Shown here in pieces: positions 25,421-35,900 of a DNA stretch of 64,000 bases. How positions within the stretch are numbered: position 1 is the stretch's first letter; every line of letters begins with the position of its first letter. Made by a program: the position numbers and the translations under genes. Location: positions 98,237,676 to 98,301,675 of the forward strand of contig RSEF01000002.1 of NCBI GenBank assembly GCA_003993805.1, given 5' to 3'. The stretch is from Himantopus leucocephalus. Taxonomy: Eukaryota > Chordata > Aves > Charadriiformes > Recurvirostridae. The notes beneath the pieces are model-generated. The model searched no databases. It was not told where the DNA came from and saw only the letters and a list, made by a program, of their open reading frames with translations.

Positions 25421-28400
25421 GCCAGTTCATGGTTTGCCCTTTTAGAAAGCTAGATGTAGCTCACAGGGTAATAAAAGCATCCTGCTCTTCTAGCTGTTGT
25501 CAGTATCACTGTTTACACACCTATCACTGCAATTTCCTCAGTATTTTGAATAATTTTAAAAGCTCAATACCTAAAATGGAGTGGCTGCCAGTGTAGCTCT
25601 GCTTTTATGAAGTTTCCAGCCTGTAGGGGTGTAAATAAGATCATGAAATACAATCCAAATATATCTGTGAGACTCAGAAATGAAAAAGCAGGAGAAAAGA
25701 AACTAAATACTCACTTTCTGGAAATGCAGATTATAGTTGTGGGAGGTGTGTATGCTGACTATCATCACCAAGCCTGTGCATGTCTACGGCTTCCACACCC
25801 TTCCCCATCCATAGCTCCGATGCCCGCTTACTTTCAGTTGCCCCCAAAATGCCCCAATGCACTCTGCCCAGGCTCAGCCCCTCTCCTGCTGCTACTGGGT
25901 CAGGAGCTGTTGCTGCTCGTCAAACCTGGTATGAGATGGCGGGCAACAGAAATAGAAAAGCATCTAGGTGAGTATTTCTAGAATGGAAAAGAGAATTGCA
26001 GTGATTATCTACATTTACATGTCTAAGGAAGGTAGGAGAAGGAAAACAGTGATAAGCAGAAAAAGTAAAAGCAAGACCATCAGAAGCAGTGGATTGATGG
26101 TATAATTAATTTTACACAGCAGGCTTATTTAGAGAAGATACTACAGTTTCTTCTCGATGTATTTTTGGCCGTTCAAAATCTGGTTTGTATCCTCAGTTAG
26201 CTTCTGGTTGAGCACCTCCTGCTGAGGTCATTGCTCCAGAACTCGCTGTGATACTCGCTACAAGAACTTGTAGAAAAGTTGTTGAGCATTTGTTGGGTTT
26301 TGGCAGATGAGCTATTTCAATTATAATAAATCTCACAGCTGGGAGAAAGATTCCTTTTTACATCAGTTGCAGTGTCTTCCCTGGGGCTGAAAGTGAGCTG
26401 ATTCTGCTTTGTGGAAAACAACAGGCTTTGGCATATGTTTGTTTTCTGTCAGAAGGATACTGAGACCCCATCTTCCCCAGCCCACACCAGTGATACGAGG
26501 TTAGGCTGTGGGAGCTCCATATTCCAATCCTTGCCTGAACTGCATAAGGCAGATGACTGCCCTAACTGCAGTATAAATAGTTCAGTGGTTACTGGACCCA
26601 TAAGCCATTAGGTTTGGGGGCGACTTGGTTCTTGCCTGTATGCTGAATAGGTGAACAGTAGTTGGATGGAGAGTGTTGTCTCTTGTCTCTTTTTTTAAAT
26701 GGACTTGAATTTGTGACCTTCAGAAAATTCTGCCAAAGTGGATTCATTCTAAGAGTGAATGTTATAGGGTTTTTTGACACTTTGGTAGTTTTCAAGGGAA
26801 AAATATATGGCTTGAAAAATTGCTAATGTGTGCTAATCACCCTGTCCCTGACAAGAGAAACTATTAGGAAGGCACTGCTTCTTTATAACCCAGTGAACTG
26901 TGTCAAACAAACACAGAATTAGCTTGCTGCTTCACCGGTTAAATTTAGAGCAGATGACCAGCCGCATATAAGGCAAGGCAACTGCTCTGAGGAACAAAAC
27001 AATCCTCCTTGGTCTGGACTCTGATTTCAATGAAACAGCAAGTGGCAGCATGAAGTCCAGATTTCCAAGGAAACTGGATTTAAGCAATTAGATCAGCCCA
27101 GGAAATGTTTATGTCTGTATTTGAGGTAAAATTCTTGCTTACGTGATTCTGGTAAAAAAGAAAATCAGACTTTTTGAATGCCCAATTGCCAGGACTAATT
27201 GTTTAGGGGTGGTTTTTTGGTTGTTTGTCTTTTGCGAGGGGGAGGGTGTAAAGATTCATGCAGTCATCAAGTGGGTAAGAGGTTGAATAGATCTGGCAGT
27301 GGTCTGGGGGTTCATTGAAAGAAATGACACCGAGGGAGAGAGAGTTGTATCTCAACACAGACTTGCCAAATCAGAAACGAAAAGCTGAAAAAAGTTCAAG
27401 TGAGTTCTAGGAAATTATTGGGGGGGGGGGAGCGGGGAAGGGTGAAGGAACAAACCAACTGAAATGATTTCTTCCAGAAGATTAGAAATAAAATCCTATG
27501 TGCTAGTTAAGGTACATATATAAGGAAGATCTGTTCTGTTACATTTTAGATTTGTAATAAAAAGTGGAAACAGTTCATGGAGTTCCCTTGTCCAGGTCTG
27601 GGGCTTGTAACAGAATTTGCCATTTCTACAAAAATGATGTGAAAAAAGCAAGAAAGCATCCAAGGTTTATACTCTGAAGGACACAATGTTCTTTTTCTCC
27701 TAGGGCATTTCTTAACCTCATTACGGGCGGAAAAAAAAACCCCAAACCTCAGTGATTTGTTGGAGTAAAGCTAATGGCCAGTTAGCTTAGTTTACCTTCT
27801 AATATCAAATTTATTGAAATGCTCAAAGGAAAAAGATGGGCCTCCTTACTTGATATAGACATCCAGCTGCTCCACCTAAACATAGCACTTCGCTTATAAC
27901 AGGTGGGAAGAAAACACCGCAACATCTAGCAGGGGCATTGAACAAAGGGAGGACTTAGATACCAAAAGAATAAACAATATTCTACAGGTACAAGTTCAAT
28001 GAAGAGTAACTATGCCTATGATGAAAAAAAGAATATGATGCCATTCAATGTATAATTCTCTGTGGTAACTCTGGTCTTCCAGTTTCTCTTTACATAGGGT
28101 AGTATGTTGCATATTGATACATACTTATACATGTGTATCTGCAGATAGATACATAGGTATTTTAAAAGATGTGACAGAATGAAGTGGAAGAGAGCGGGGA
28201 GTCATTTGTATATTTTCTTTCCACTGTTGGATTCAGAGTCAAAAATATCAAATGGAAATTATCCAAAGGAGGGAGTTAGAGAGATTGCAGAGTGAGAAGT
28301 AAAAATAGGAGCAAAACAAGTATAGACTTGAAAATAAAAATCATACAGGATTCAGGTAGCCCCTTGCTGGAAAGGCACACATTGAGAAAAGAGAGATACT

Positions 28401-31400
28401 GGAAAGGTTTGTGGCAGTAGATGGCCTTTTCACATGTGACTTTGACTTTTCATACCTTCTCTGTACAGGAGAGGGCTTAAGATGAGTAAAATGAATTGCA
28501 GGTTCAAATTGTTGGAGTCTGGTATAACAATGATATTGGGAAACGTGAGCCTGTTTCCACTAGTTGTAGAATTATTCTGTCTTCTTTAAAGCTGCGAGTC
28601 TTGCTGATTGTAATTTTTCAGATTTTTTTTTTTCTCTTTTTACAGCACCTGGCTGCTCAATAAAACCACAAGAAGCTGTTTCTCCTAAAAGGTAGCTACA
28701 GGGGGAAGAAAAGATTTTTTTTTTTTTTTTCTTATGGTGAAGTTTAGCATCTGGAGGAGTAAATCCAAGTGTACAAATGAAAATTTGAAAAGTTAGTCCT
28801 AACTACACCTGTATAGTGTGTAGTTACGACTTTCTGCAGTAATGTACTTAAAATTCAAATTCCACAAAGAATCAAAGAAAATAATAAAGAGATTGCTTTT
28901 ACACTTCAGCCTAAGTGTTGAACTGTTCAAAGTGTCAGTGGTCTGGATTTAAGAAGAACAAAGTCAGAAGAGCAGGAAGAATGAATAACCGTTTGAGAAG
29001 ATTCATGTTTTCATTCTAGTCTTCCCCACAGATGAAGAACCCATAGGAAGCCTGCATGGGCAAAGTCAAGAACAACAAAAGCATGGAAGAAGGCATGAAA
29101 ACCACCACAAATTATGAGAGCCTCTACATGGAGAAATATATAAACTGAATACGCCTCTGTTGACTGCATACAGATAAAGGAGTCCAAATTGAAAATGTAA
29201 TGGCTTCATGAGAAGGAATATAAAGAAAAAGTAATGCTGCATTCTTCATTAACCAAAATACACTTTATCTATTCAATAGTAAGAGGTTAGAAAAGCAGTA
29301 AAAGTAAGTATTTGTAAAAATAGCACTTTATTTAAGGAAATGCGTAATCTGTCACCAGTGTTTAAACAGAAATAGTGTTAAAATATTTTATATTGCTGAT
29401 CGGTTGTTTTGAGAATAAAGCCATTTAACTGATATTGGCTGGGTTTTTTTGAACAGTAACAGTAGCAGATCCTTAAAATACAATTTTATAACTTTATTTT
29501 TGTAATAATTTTGAAAGGAATATTCTAGTAATTATGAGCGGAAATAATTTTCTGTTTAAATACAATTTTTTGTTGAGCAATTAAAATGCAAGTCATCAGA
29601 AGCCTCTGATGCTTTATTTATCTTTTTGAAGACTCACAAATATGTAACTTTACCACTGGCTGAATTCAGTGTGAGTCCAGGAGCACTAGTGCAAGTAAAG
29701 TAAGAAGATCTTGGAGCTGTAATGCAGAGGACTGATCTTAATTACTTGTGTACAAAACTAAAGACTTTGCATTTCTCCACTCTCCTCACCATACTGGTTT
29801 TAGTGGTATTTAGGAAAAAAAGGGATGGAATTGAGTGTATTGACAGGCAGAGATAACAGCACCGGTGGAAGCGGTGATGCCCCTGCTGTCCCTCAGGTGC
29901 CTGTGGGTGTCTCAGCTGGTTCCGTGATGGCTTCATTGCTTTGGCCATCTGAGGGAGGGCTCCAGGTTGCTGACAGCAAACAGCAGACCAGCTGAGCTGT
30001 GCCGGGTTATGCAGCTGTGGCGTATCAGAGCTGATCTTGAACACAGGTAACTAAATCCCTAGGAGGAAGAGGAGAAGAGGTTACAGGGAGTATTGCAGAA
30101 AAAAAGATGGTTACGAGCTGATTAGGGCAATCAGCTTGTTAGTACCCTGAGGTCCTTGGTGGTCATGCTATTAACATGTCAGGTGTAAAAATAATTTTGT
30201 GTTCCATTTTTCTTTTTCAGTGCACATAATGTCAACAAACTTATAACACTCTGAACATTTAGCATGGTATTTTATGTTTCCAATGTGTCTCATGCCCAAG
30301 GAAATCACTCCTTAGGCAAAATTGTGCTTCAGGATTAATTTCAGCTTTAGGGTAAAAATACGTAATTTCTGCTTTCACTGTTTTCAGGAGCTGCTACTAA
30401 AGATGACATGGTGGGACAGATCTACAGCAATGTTGGGTGCAAAGCATATGGTATTAAGCTAATGTCCCTGTCCTTTCCTGAAGAAACATGTGGACAGTTT
30501 TGGTTAAAACATTTCAACATGCAGCAGAGAAATAAATGCAGCTTCTTATTAAGACTAGGAAACAGTTGCTGCTTGTGAGCCAAAAATGTGCAGTGGCACC
30601 TTGGAGCCCCTGTCAGTGTAACTGGGAATAAGTGCTCTGTAATGAGCTGAAACATCTCGCCAACCACCTAGTGCATAGGGGCCCTATGGCAGCACAATTT
30701 CCCCGTACAGTTTTGTACTTTTAATGCAGCAGGTGGCAATCCAAGCATCCATACACTCTGCAGAGAGTCGCCTCGAGCTCGCTGATAGGGAAACCTCAGG
30801 GTGAGAAGGCTTTGGCCATTCCTGGTAAGAGCTTGTGGGCCTTATTCTTTGGGAAGAGAAGTGCTCCCCTAAATTGGGGGGATGGGTGTTCTTTTTTTTT
30901 TTTTATATCCTTTTCAAGAAGAGATTGAACAGTAGTTCAGTGGGAGAAACACTTTGCAAGGTTGAGAGATGCATTCTTTCTACAATTTAAAAGGATTCAA
31001 ATTCATACATCCTACTGCTGTAGGTACTTTGTAGGAACCTCAGTGCTGTAAGGCAAGGTAGGGGCACGCTTCATTCCTCTGGCTGAGTCTGTCTCACTGT
31101 GCAGAAAATAATTCAAGATTCATGGAGTGTGGCCCTGTACACTGGTCTGGGATGGGGAAGAGTTAGGCTTTAGTTCCTCTGGTTGATACATTCACCAATT
31201 CCTAAGCTACATAGTGACTGAGGATAAAGAGTGCTATAAATTTGGGAGTGTTAGCCAAAGTGCATCAAATAACGAGCAGCAAAGAGATTTAAATGGAACA
31301 CAGCACTGTCAGAGGAGACTGATTGGCACACAGGTGTAGGCTCTTTGTGTTTACACAACAGGCAGAAAGGGTTCCTCAGACTGTCCTGTCAACAAGTCCC

Positions 31401-32960
31401 ACTATCTGCAAAGTTACCTTTATTAACACAGGAACAAAAAGACAGAGTTTTAGAGTTTGGGAACCTTTCATATCTTCTGCTGCACTTATTTCTTAAAGGT
31501 GGTCTGTTCCTTCTGCCTGATTTAGCTGCCATCACAAGTGGAGAAACAAAAAGGGTTGCTTTCCATGGCTACTTTTTATGGCCCTGAGAGGAGGTGAGTT
31601 TGAGACCCACAGCTACGTTTATGTGTCTGCGTAAGGGCTGACACGGGTATCTGTATAAACTCCGCTGTAGGGCAGGGCAGGTCTGGTCAGTACCGCCTCT
31701 GGGGCCTCAAAAACCAGTATCTGACCAGCCTAGAGCAGAAGCTTCATTCAGTTGTCCAGATGTCCACTGGCACTTGCGTGCCCTAAGGCATCCCAAGCAC
31801 CCGTCAGGGGTGCCAGATGTGACACTAAGTGAAGGTGATGATCAATTTGTTTGTTGCAAACAGTTATTTGGACAAAGAGACCATTCAGAGATGGAGACCG
31901 TCATTTCATTGACCTGGCCTGATTTGTCACAGGCATTCAAAGGTGAAAAGCTGTTTCCCATTTGCTGTTCATTTTCTGTGTCCTCCTTTTTAGTTTAAAT
32001 GAAAATCTTTGTTAGCGAAGTTTTCTTACCTCATAATGAAAAGTGATACCTTCTGGGTTTTGCCAAAGAAGTAAACACTACAAGAAACAGCTCTTGTTCT
32101 GATTCAGTCTGGAATTACGGACTTGACTAATCCGTAGTTGTTAACCCTAAAATGTCTTGAAATTAATTTTCTTTTTTTCTGCACTTTGAGCATTAATCAA
32201 GATCAGATTTTAAATAAAGATACTTCGTTACCTGGAAATGATTCAAGCAGTCATCTGTAGTATTTCGTATGCTTCAGCAAATGCCTCCGAAGCCGGGTAG
32301 CTTCTCAGGGGAACAACTTTGGTTTCCAGAGTGAAGGGGAACATAAAAGTTGATGCAAACAGATTTCTTTAATACCAAGATCACCTTAGTTTAGAATTGC
32401 TTAGCTGGTCTGACTCTGACACTAATAGCCTCAAACTTGCCACTTCTAGATTTATTTTATTCCAAAGCCCTCTTGGCAGTACAAGGGTACATTTAGTGGG
32501 AACAGGCTTTGTCCATTAAACCCGAAATTTCTTATGCTATATTTAAAGCTCATTTGGAATACTTCATTTCCAGTCTCTGAGAAGTTTGTATTATTGAAAT
32601 AAACTGTTAATGCAATGTCCTTCTTAAAGTGCCACAGCAAAGAATTGTTGCCAAGCAACTTTTGCCACTTGCCATTCACAGCACTCCAGTGTGCATTAAA
32701 ACTTAATGGAATTAACACGCAGTTGTAAAAACAAAAGCAAATAGATTTTTGAAGTATGATTGCAATATTCCCAACATTGCATCTATTGCATTTGAATTGG
32801 CTCCTTGTTCCTCTCAGTTCTCATCAGTAGGTATGTACAACACTTTCAAAATAGGTCTGTCTGCTCTTAAGAGGAGTGCCATATCATGGCTGTTAGCCGA
32901 GTGGCTAGTGCCGTAGTGGAGCGGGGTTCCTGAAGGTGTTAAACCAGTAAATGTGAATGT
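25421..32960. other. Mostly unique non-coding stretch
   Basis: No coding gene or repeat family recognised. Features seen: an 11-G run at 27420-27430 followed by AGCGGGG; T-runs at about 28622-28632 and 28714-28728 and again near 30892; and a GTGAGT donor-like site after an open stretch ending near 25968 (124 codons from 25607), with no acceptor or domain to support an exon. Confidence 0.5.
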
Positions 32961-32999
32961 AGAATCACACAGAATCACAGAATGGTCAGGGTTGGAAGG
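32961..32999 (-). mobile_element. CR1 LINE 3' terminus, minus strand, cut by gap
   Basis: The sequence AGAATCACACAGAATCACAG followed by AATGGTCAGGGTTGGAAGG is the reverse complement of the avian CR1 3' end with its short octamer-like tail repeats. The body of the element would lie to the right, inside the 100-N gap, and no CR1 sequence is visible at 33100. The gap therefore hides the rest of the copy. Confidence 0.9.
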
Positions 33000-33099
33000 N
33001 NNNNNNNNNNNNNNNNNNNNNNNNNNNNNNNNNNNNNNNNNNNNNNNNNNNNNNNNNNNNNNNNNNNNNNNNNNNNNNNNNNNNNNNNNNNNNNNNNNN
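33000..33099. other. Assembly gap (100 N)
   Basis: Placeholder-length gap that begins inside a CR1 and ends in unique GC-rich DNA, directly upstream of the CpG island. True size unknown. Confidence 0.98.
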
Positions 33100-33149
33100 A
33101 CCGTCATAGGATGAAACAAGACTTTGTATGAGTGAGACCTTTTCACCAT

Positions 33150-33960
33150 GAAGACAGCCAAGCCGTGCAGCAGGTTGTCCGTAGGGCTCTGCAGTCTCCA
33201 GCCTTGCAGAACTTCGAGACCGGAGTCAGTGAAGCCCTGGACAGACTGCTCCTACCGCTTAGCTGACCCTGCCTTCCGGAGGGGGCTGGGTTAGAGCAAT
33301 AGACCTCCTGAGGTCCCTTCATACCATGGATCCGACATGAAAGGCTTCCACCAAACGGCGTGCCGCCCGCTCCTTCCCGCCTCGTGTCAGCTCCACGGAA
33401 GGAAAGCTTGACATTTTGTGGAGGAAAAAACCCCCCACCCCACTGCCAGTTTCCCGCGTCCCCCATCTGCATTTCAGGCAAGGAGAGGGTGCATTGAGCG
33501 CGTCAGGACTTTTCTGGATGCAAACTGCTACGCGAGGGCCAGCTGACAGAGGCAGACCAAGGGTCGGAGATCTAGTTTAACAGTTTTTCCTTCACTTTGG
33601 GCAAGTTTGAATCTCCTCTGCTCTCTCGATACCCTTATCGCGGCCACCTCAGCCCCCGCGACAGCGCCTTGAATTATTCATGGCTATTGACGATCACAGA
33701 AGTTACCGTTCCCTCAGCCCGGGCTCCGAGAGACCGCACTGCAGCACCCTGATAATAATGATCAAAGATTAAGTGAGATTACCGGCGGCGCCCTCAGCGC
33801 CGGGGCCGCCCCGCGGTGCTCCCCCCGCCCCCCCCCGCCTCCCCGGGCCCGGGCCGGGCCGGGAGCAGCGCCGTGACGGCGGCCGCCCGCCAGGGGGCGC
33901 TGCCGACTCGGCGTTGGCGCCGCGGCGGCCGCCAGAAGAGACCGGCCGAGATGGGGGGTG
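33150..33960. promoter_or_regulatory. CpG island, candidate promoter
   Basis: CpG dinucleotides become frequent from about 33160 (for example AAACGGCGTGCCGCCCGC near 33354) and very dense at 33780-33950, where runs such as GCGCCGGGGCCGCCCCGCGG and GCGCCGCGGCGGCC occur. The surrounding tens of kilobases are AT-rich and CpG-poor, so this is a sharply bounded island. In vertebrates such islands usually mark a transcription start site, often of a developmental gene or a long non-coding RNA. No start codon with a convincing downstream exon was found on either strand, so direction and product are unknown. Confidence 0.7.
33887..33902 (+). promoter_or_regulatory. CTCF-like binding motif
   Basis: The 16 bases CCGCCAGGGGGCGCTG match the core of the vertebrate CTCF consensus (CCASYAGGGGGCGC type) in forward orientation. 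It sits within the CpG-dense part of the island, about 50 bp before the minisatellite. The match is strong; occupancy would depend on methylation of its CpGs. Confidence 0.7.
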
Positions 33961-34532
33961 GCTTGTAGGGGACGGGGGGTGGCTAGTACGGGGTGGGGAT
34001 GGCTGGNGGACGGCTGATGGGATGGGGATAGCTGGTACAGGATGGAGGATGGCTAGTACGGGAGGGGGATGGCTGGTATGGGATGGGGATGGCTGGTATG
34101 GGATGGGGGATGGCTGGTACGGGATGGGGATGGCTGGTATGGGATGGGGGATGGCTGGTATGGGATGGGAATAGCTGGTACGGGATGGGAGATGGCTGGT
34201 AGGGGATGGGGATGGCTGGTATGGGATGGGGATGGCTGGTAGGAGGTTGGTGATAGCTGGTAAGAGGTGAGGGACAGCTGTTAGGAGCAGGGGCATAGCT
34301 GGTATGGGATGGGGGATAGCTGTTAGAAGGTGGGGGATAGCTGGTAGGAGGTTGGGGATAGCTGGTAGGCGGTGGGGGATAGCTGGTAGGAGGTGGGGGA
34401 TAACTGGTATAAGGTGAGGGATAGCTGGTACAGGATGGGGGATAGCTGGTATGAGGTGAGGGATAGGTGGTATGAGATGGAGGATAGCTGGTATGCACTG
34501 GAGGACAAACGGTATGAGATGGGGGATAGCTG
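33951..34532 (+). repeat. G-rich 20-21-bp minisatellite
   Basis: Roughly 28 tandem units of the form GGGGATGGCTGGTATGGGAT and variants, about 580 bp in total. The left half is more uniform; the right half drifts to GATAGCTGGTAGGAGGTGGG-type units. One unit near the left contains the isolated N at 34006, so copy number is uncertain. Each unit carries a run of three to five Gs, giving a regular array of potential G-quadruplex tracts on the plus strand. The minus strand has no stop in most units and so produces long periodic open frames, discussed separately. Confidence 0.95.
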
Positions 34533-35399
34533 GCCGCCGGCATGGCTCTTGCCTCAGCAAACTGCTGTGGAGCTAATGGGCTCCCCCGCCTCACCTCACC
34601 TGGGCTGGCTGCTGTGCCATGGCCCTCGGGGAGCCCTCATTTTTCCCAGTGGGGACAAAGCCCTGACCTCCAGTGCGACAGGCAGTTTAAATACACTGAG
34701 TCTCTGAAATACAGTAGGGGAAGTTGATGTGACCCTCAGCCCTGGGTTGTATCCCGAGGAGGCCATACTTGCCCGGCGCTCGCTGCCCTGGTGGTCGTAG
34801 CAGCAGCTTCAGGTGGTGAGAGAGGCTCATAAAGCATTTGCAACATCTTATTTTGCTGTACCCTGAACAGAGTCCCCAAGTTTACAGGGAGAGAGCGGCT
34901 GAGGAGCCAACCTGCATAGACATAACTGCTTAATGCCACCACCTGAGCATTTCTGGCAGTTGGTCTCCCATTTAACGCAATTGCTGCATGTGAAGTGATG
35001 CAGTGACAGCTTTGTGGGAAGCTGGGTGAGCTCACTGAAAGCTCTCTGAAACAGATGCAGAGATCTAAGCTTCCCCCTGTTTATGTACAGGAAAGGAGAA
35101 CGCACAAAATAAGGCTGGTGAGTGACCGGCAAATCAAATGTTAAGTACTGTCTAATATTGCCCTTGTGCATTCTCTGCCCCAGTCATTATGATATATATT
35201 CACTGTAGAAAGAGGGTATAGAACGCTCAAGGAAGAGAAACGTGACGGGAACAGCACGTTCTCACATAGGCCTCAAAACATGTCAGCATTGTTCTGCATT
35301 GCAGTCAGCATCCCCATTGCAGTGGGAAGAAGTTTAACTCACCTGAACCCTCCAGGTTGGGTATCTGTTAGTTTAAGCCATATGAATCAAAAATTTTTA
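34533..35399. other. Moderately GC-rich unique stretch
   Basis: Sequence directly right of the minisatellite. It is richer in GC than the rest of the window up to about 34900, then returns to AT-rich. No splice-supported exon or repeat family recognised. Confidence 0.5.
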
Positions 35400-35900
35400 T
35401 GGTAGTGAAAAATCTCTGATCTGCTTAAATTCTTCCAAATTTAGGCTCGGGGTTGAGTCATCATTATTTCCTGTCAAATAGTTTTGTGAAGTCACCCAAA
35501 ATAATGAGATGTCACTTGCCTGGATACATTAATAATTAGAAGGATTTATTGTAGCAGGCATCATGGGAAAGTGTAACTTTCCCATTAGATGTCCTTAATT
35601 AGAAAAGAATGTGTCAGATTTCAGATCAACGTAGGGGAACTACAACTATCCATTAAAAATAGAAGGACAAATAATGCAAGTGACAGCCCTTGCAGAAGTA
35701 CAAAGATTTAAATACTTTATAAATTAAGGGAATTGAAGGTGCTCATTTTCATCACTAAAGCTCTATGACCTGTCTTGATCATCAGAAAGATGTAGTCTCC
35801 AAAATGAATTAAACAACATAAAGAGCAAATGCTATATGTAATTCTGACAATAGAATATTTCTGTAATCAGCGATTATTCCTTTAGTCTTTCAACGATGTC
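35400..35900. promoter_or_regulatory. Candidate conserved non-coding element
   Basis: Complex, low-GC, repeat-free DNA containing many homeodomain cores (CATTAATAATTAGAAG, CCTTAATTAGAA, AAATAATGAG) and a TGAGTCA AP-1 site near 35454. This texture resembles vertebrate conserved enhancers, and it lies about 1 kb right of the CpG island and minisatellite. Conservation cannot be measured here. Confidence 0.25.

Larger units (their letters stand above)
33769..34594 (-). other. Periodic proline-rich open frames antisense to minisatellite
   Basis: All three minus-strand frames are open through much of the minisatellite: 263 codons (33769-34560) with repeats like AIPHLIP, 203 codons (33983-34594) with SYPPSHT-type repeats, and 61 codons with SYQLSPT repeats. 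The seven-residue period equals the 21-bp unit. These are the longest stop-free frames in the window outside gaps, but the periodicity is explained entirely by the DNA repeat. There is no evidence of a real protein gene. Confidence 0.15.

Noticed and set aside
33951..34532. Real collagen- or extensin-like proline-rich protein
   Set aside because: The peptide period equals the DNA unit and appears in all three frames, so it reflects the minisatellite and not selection on protein.
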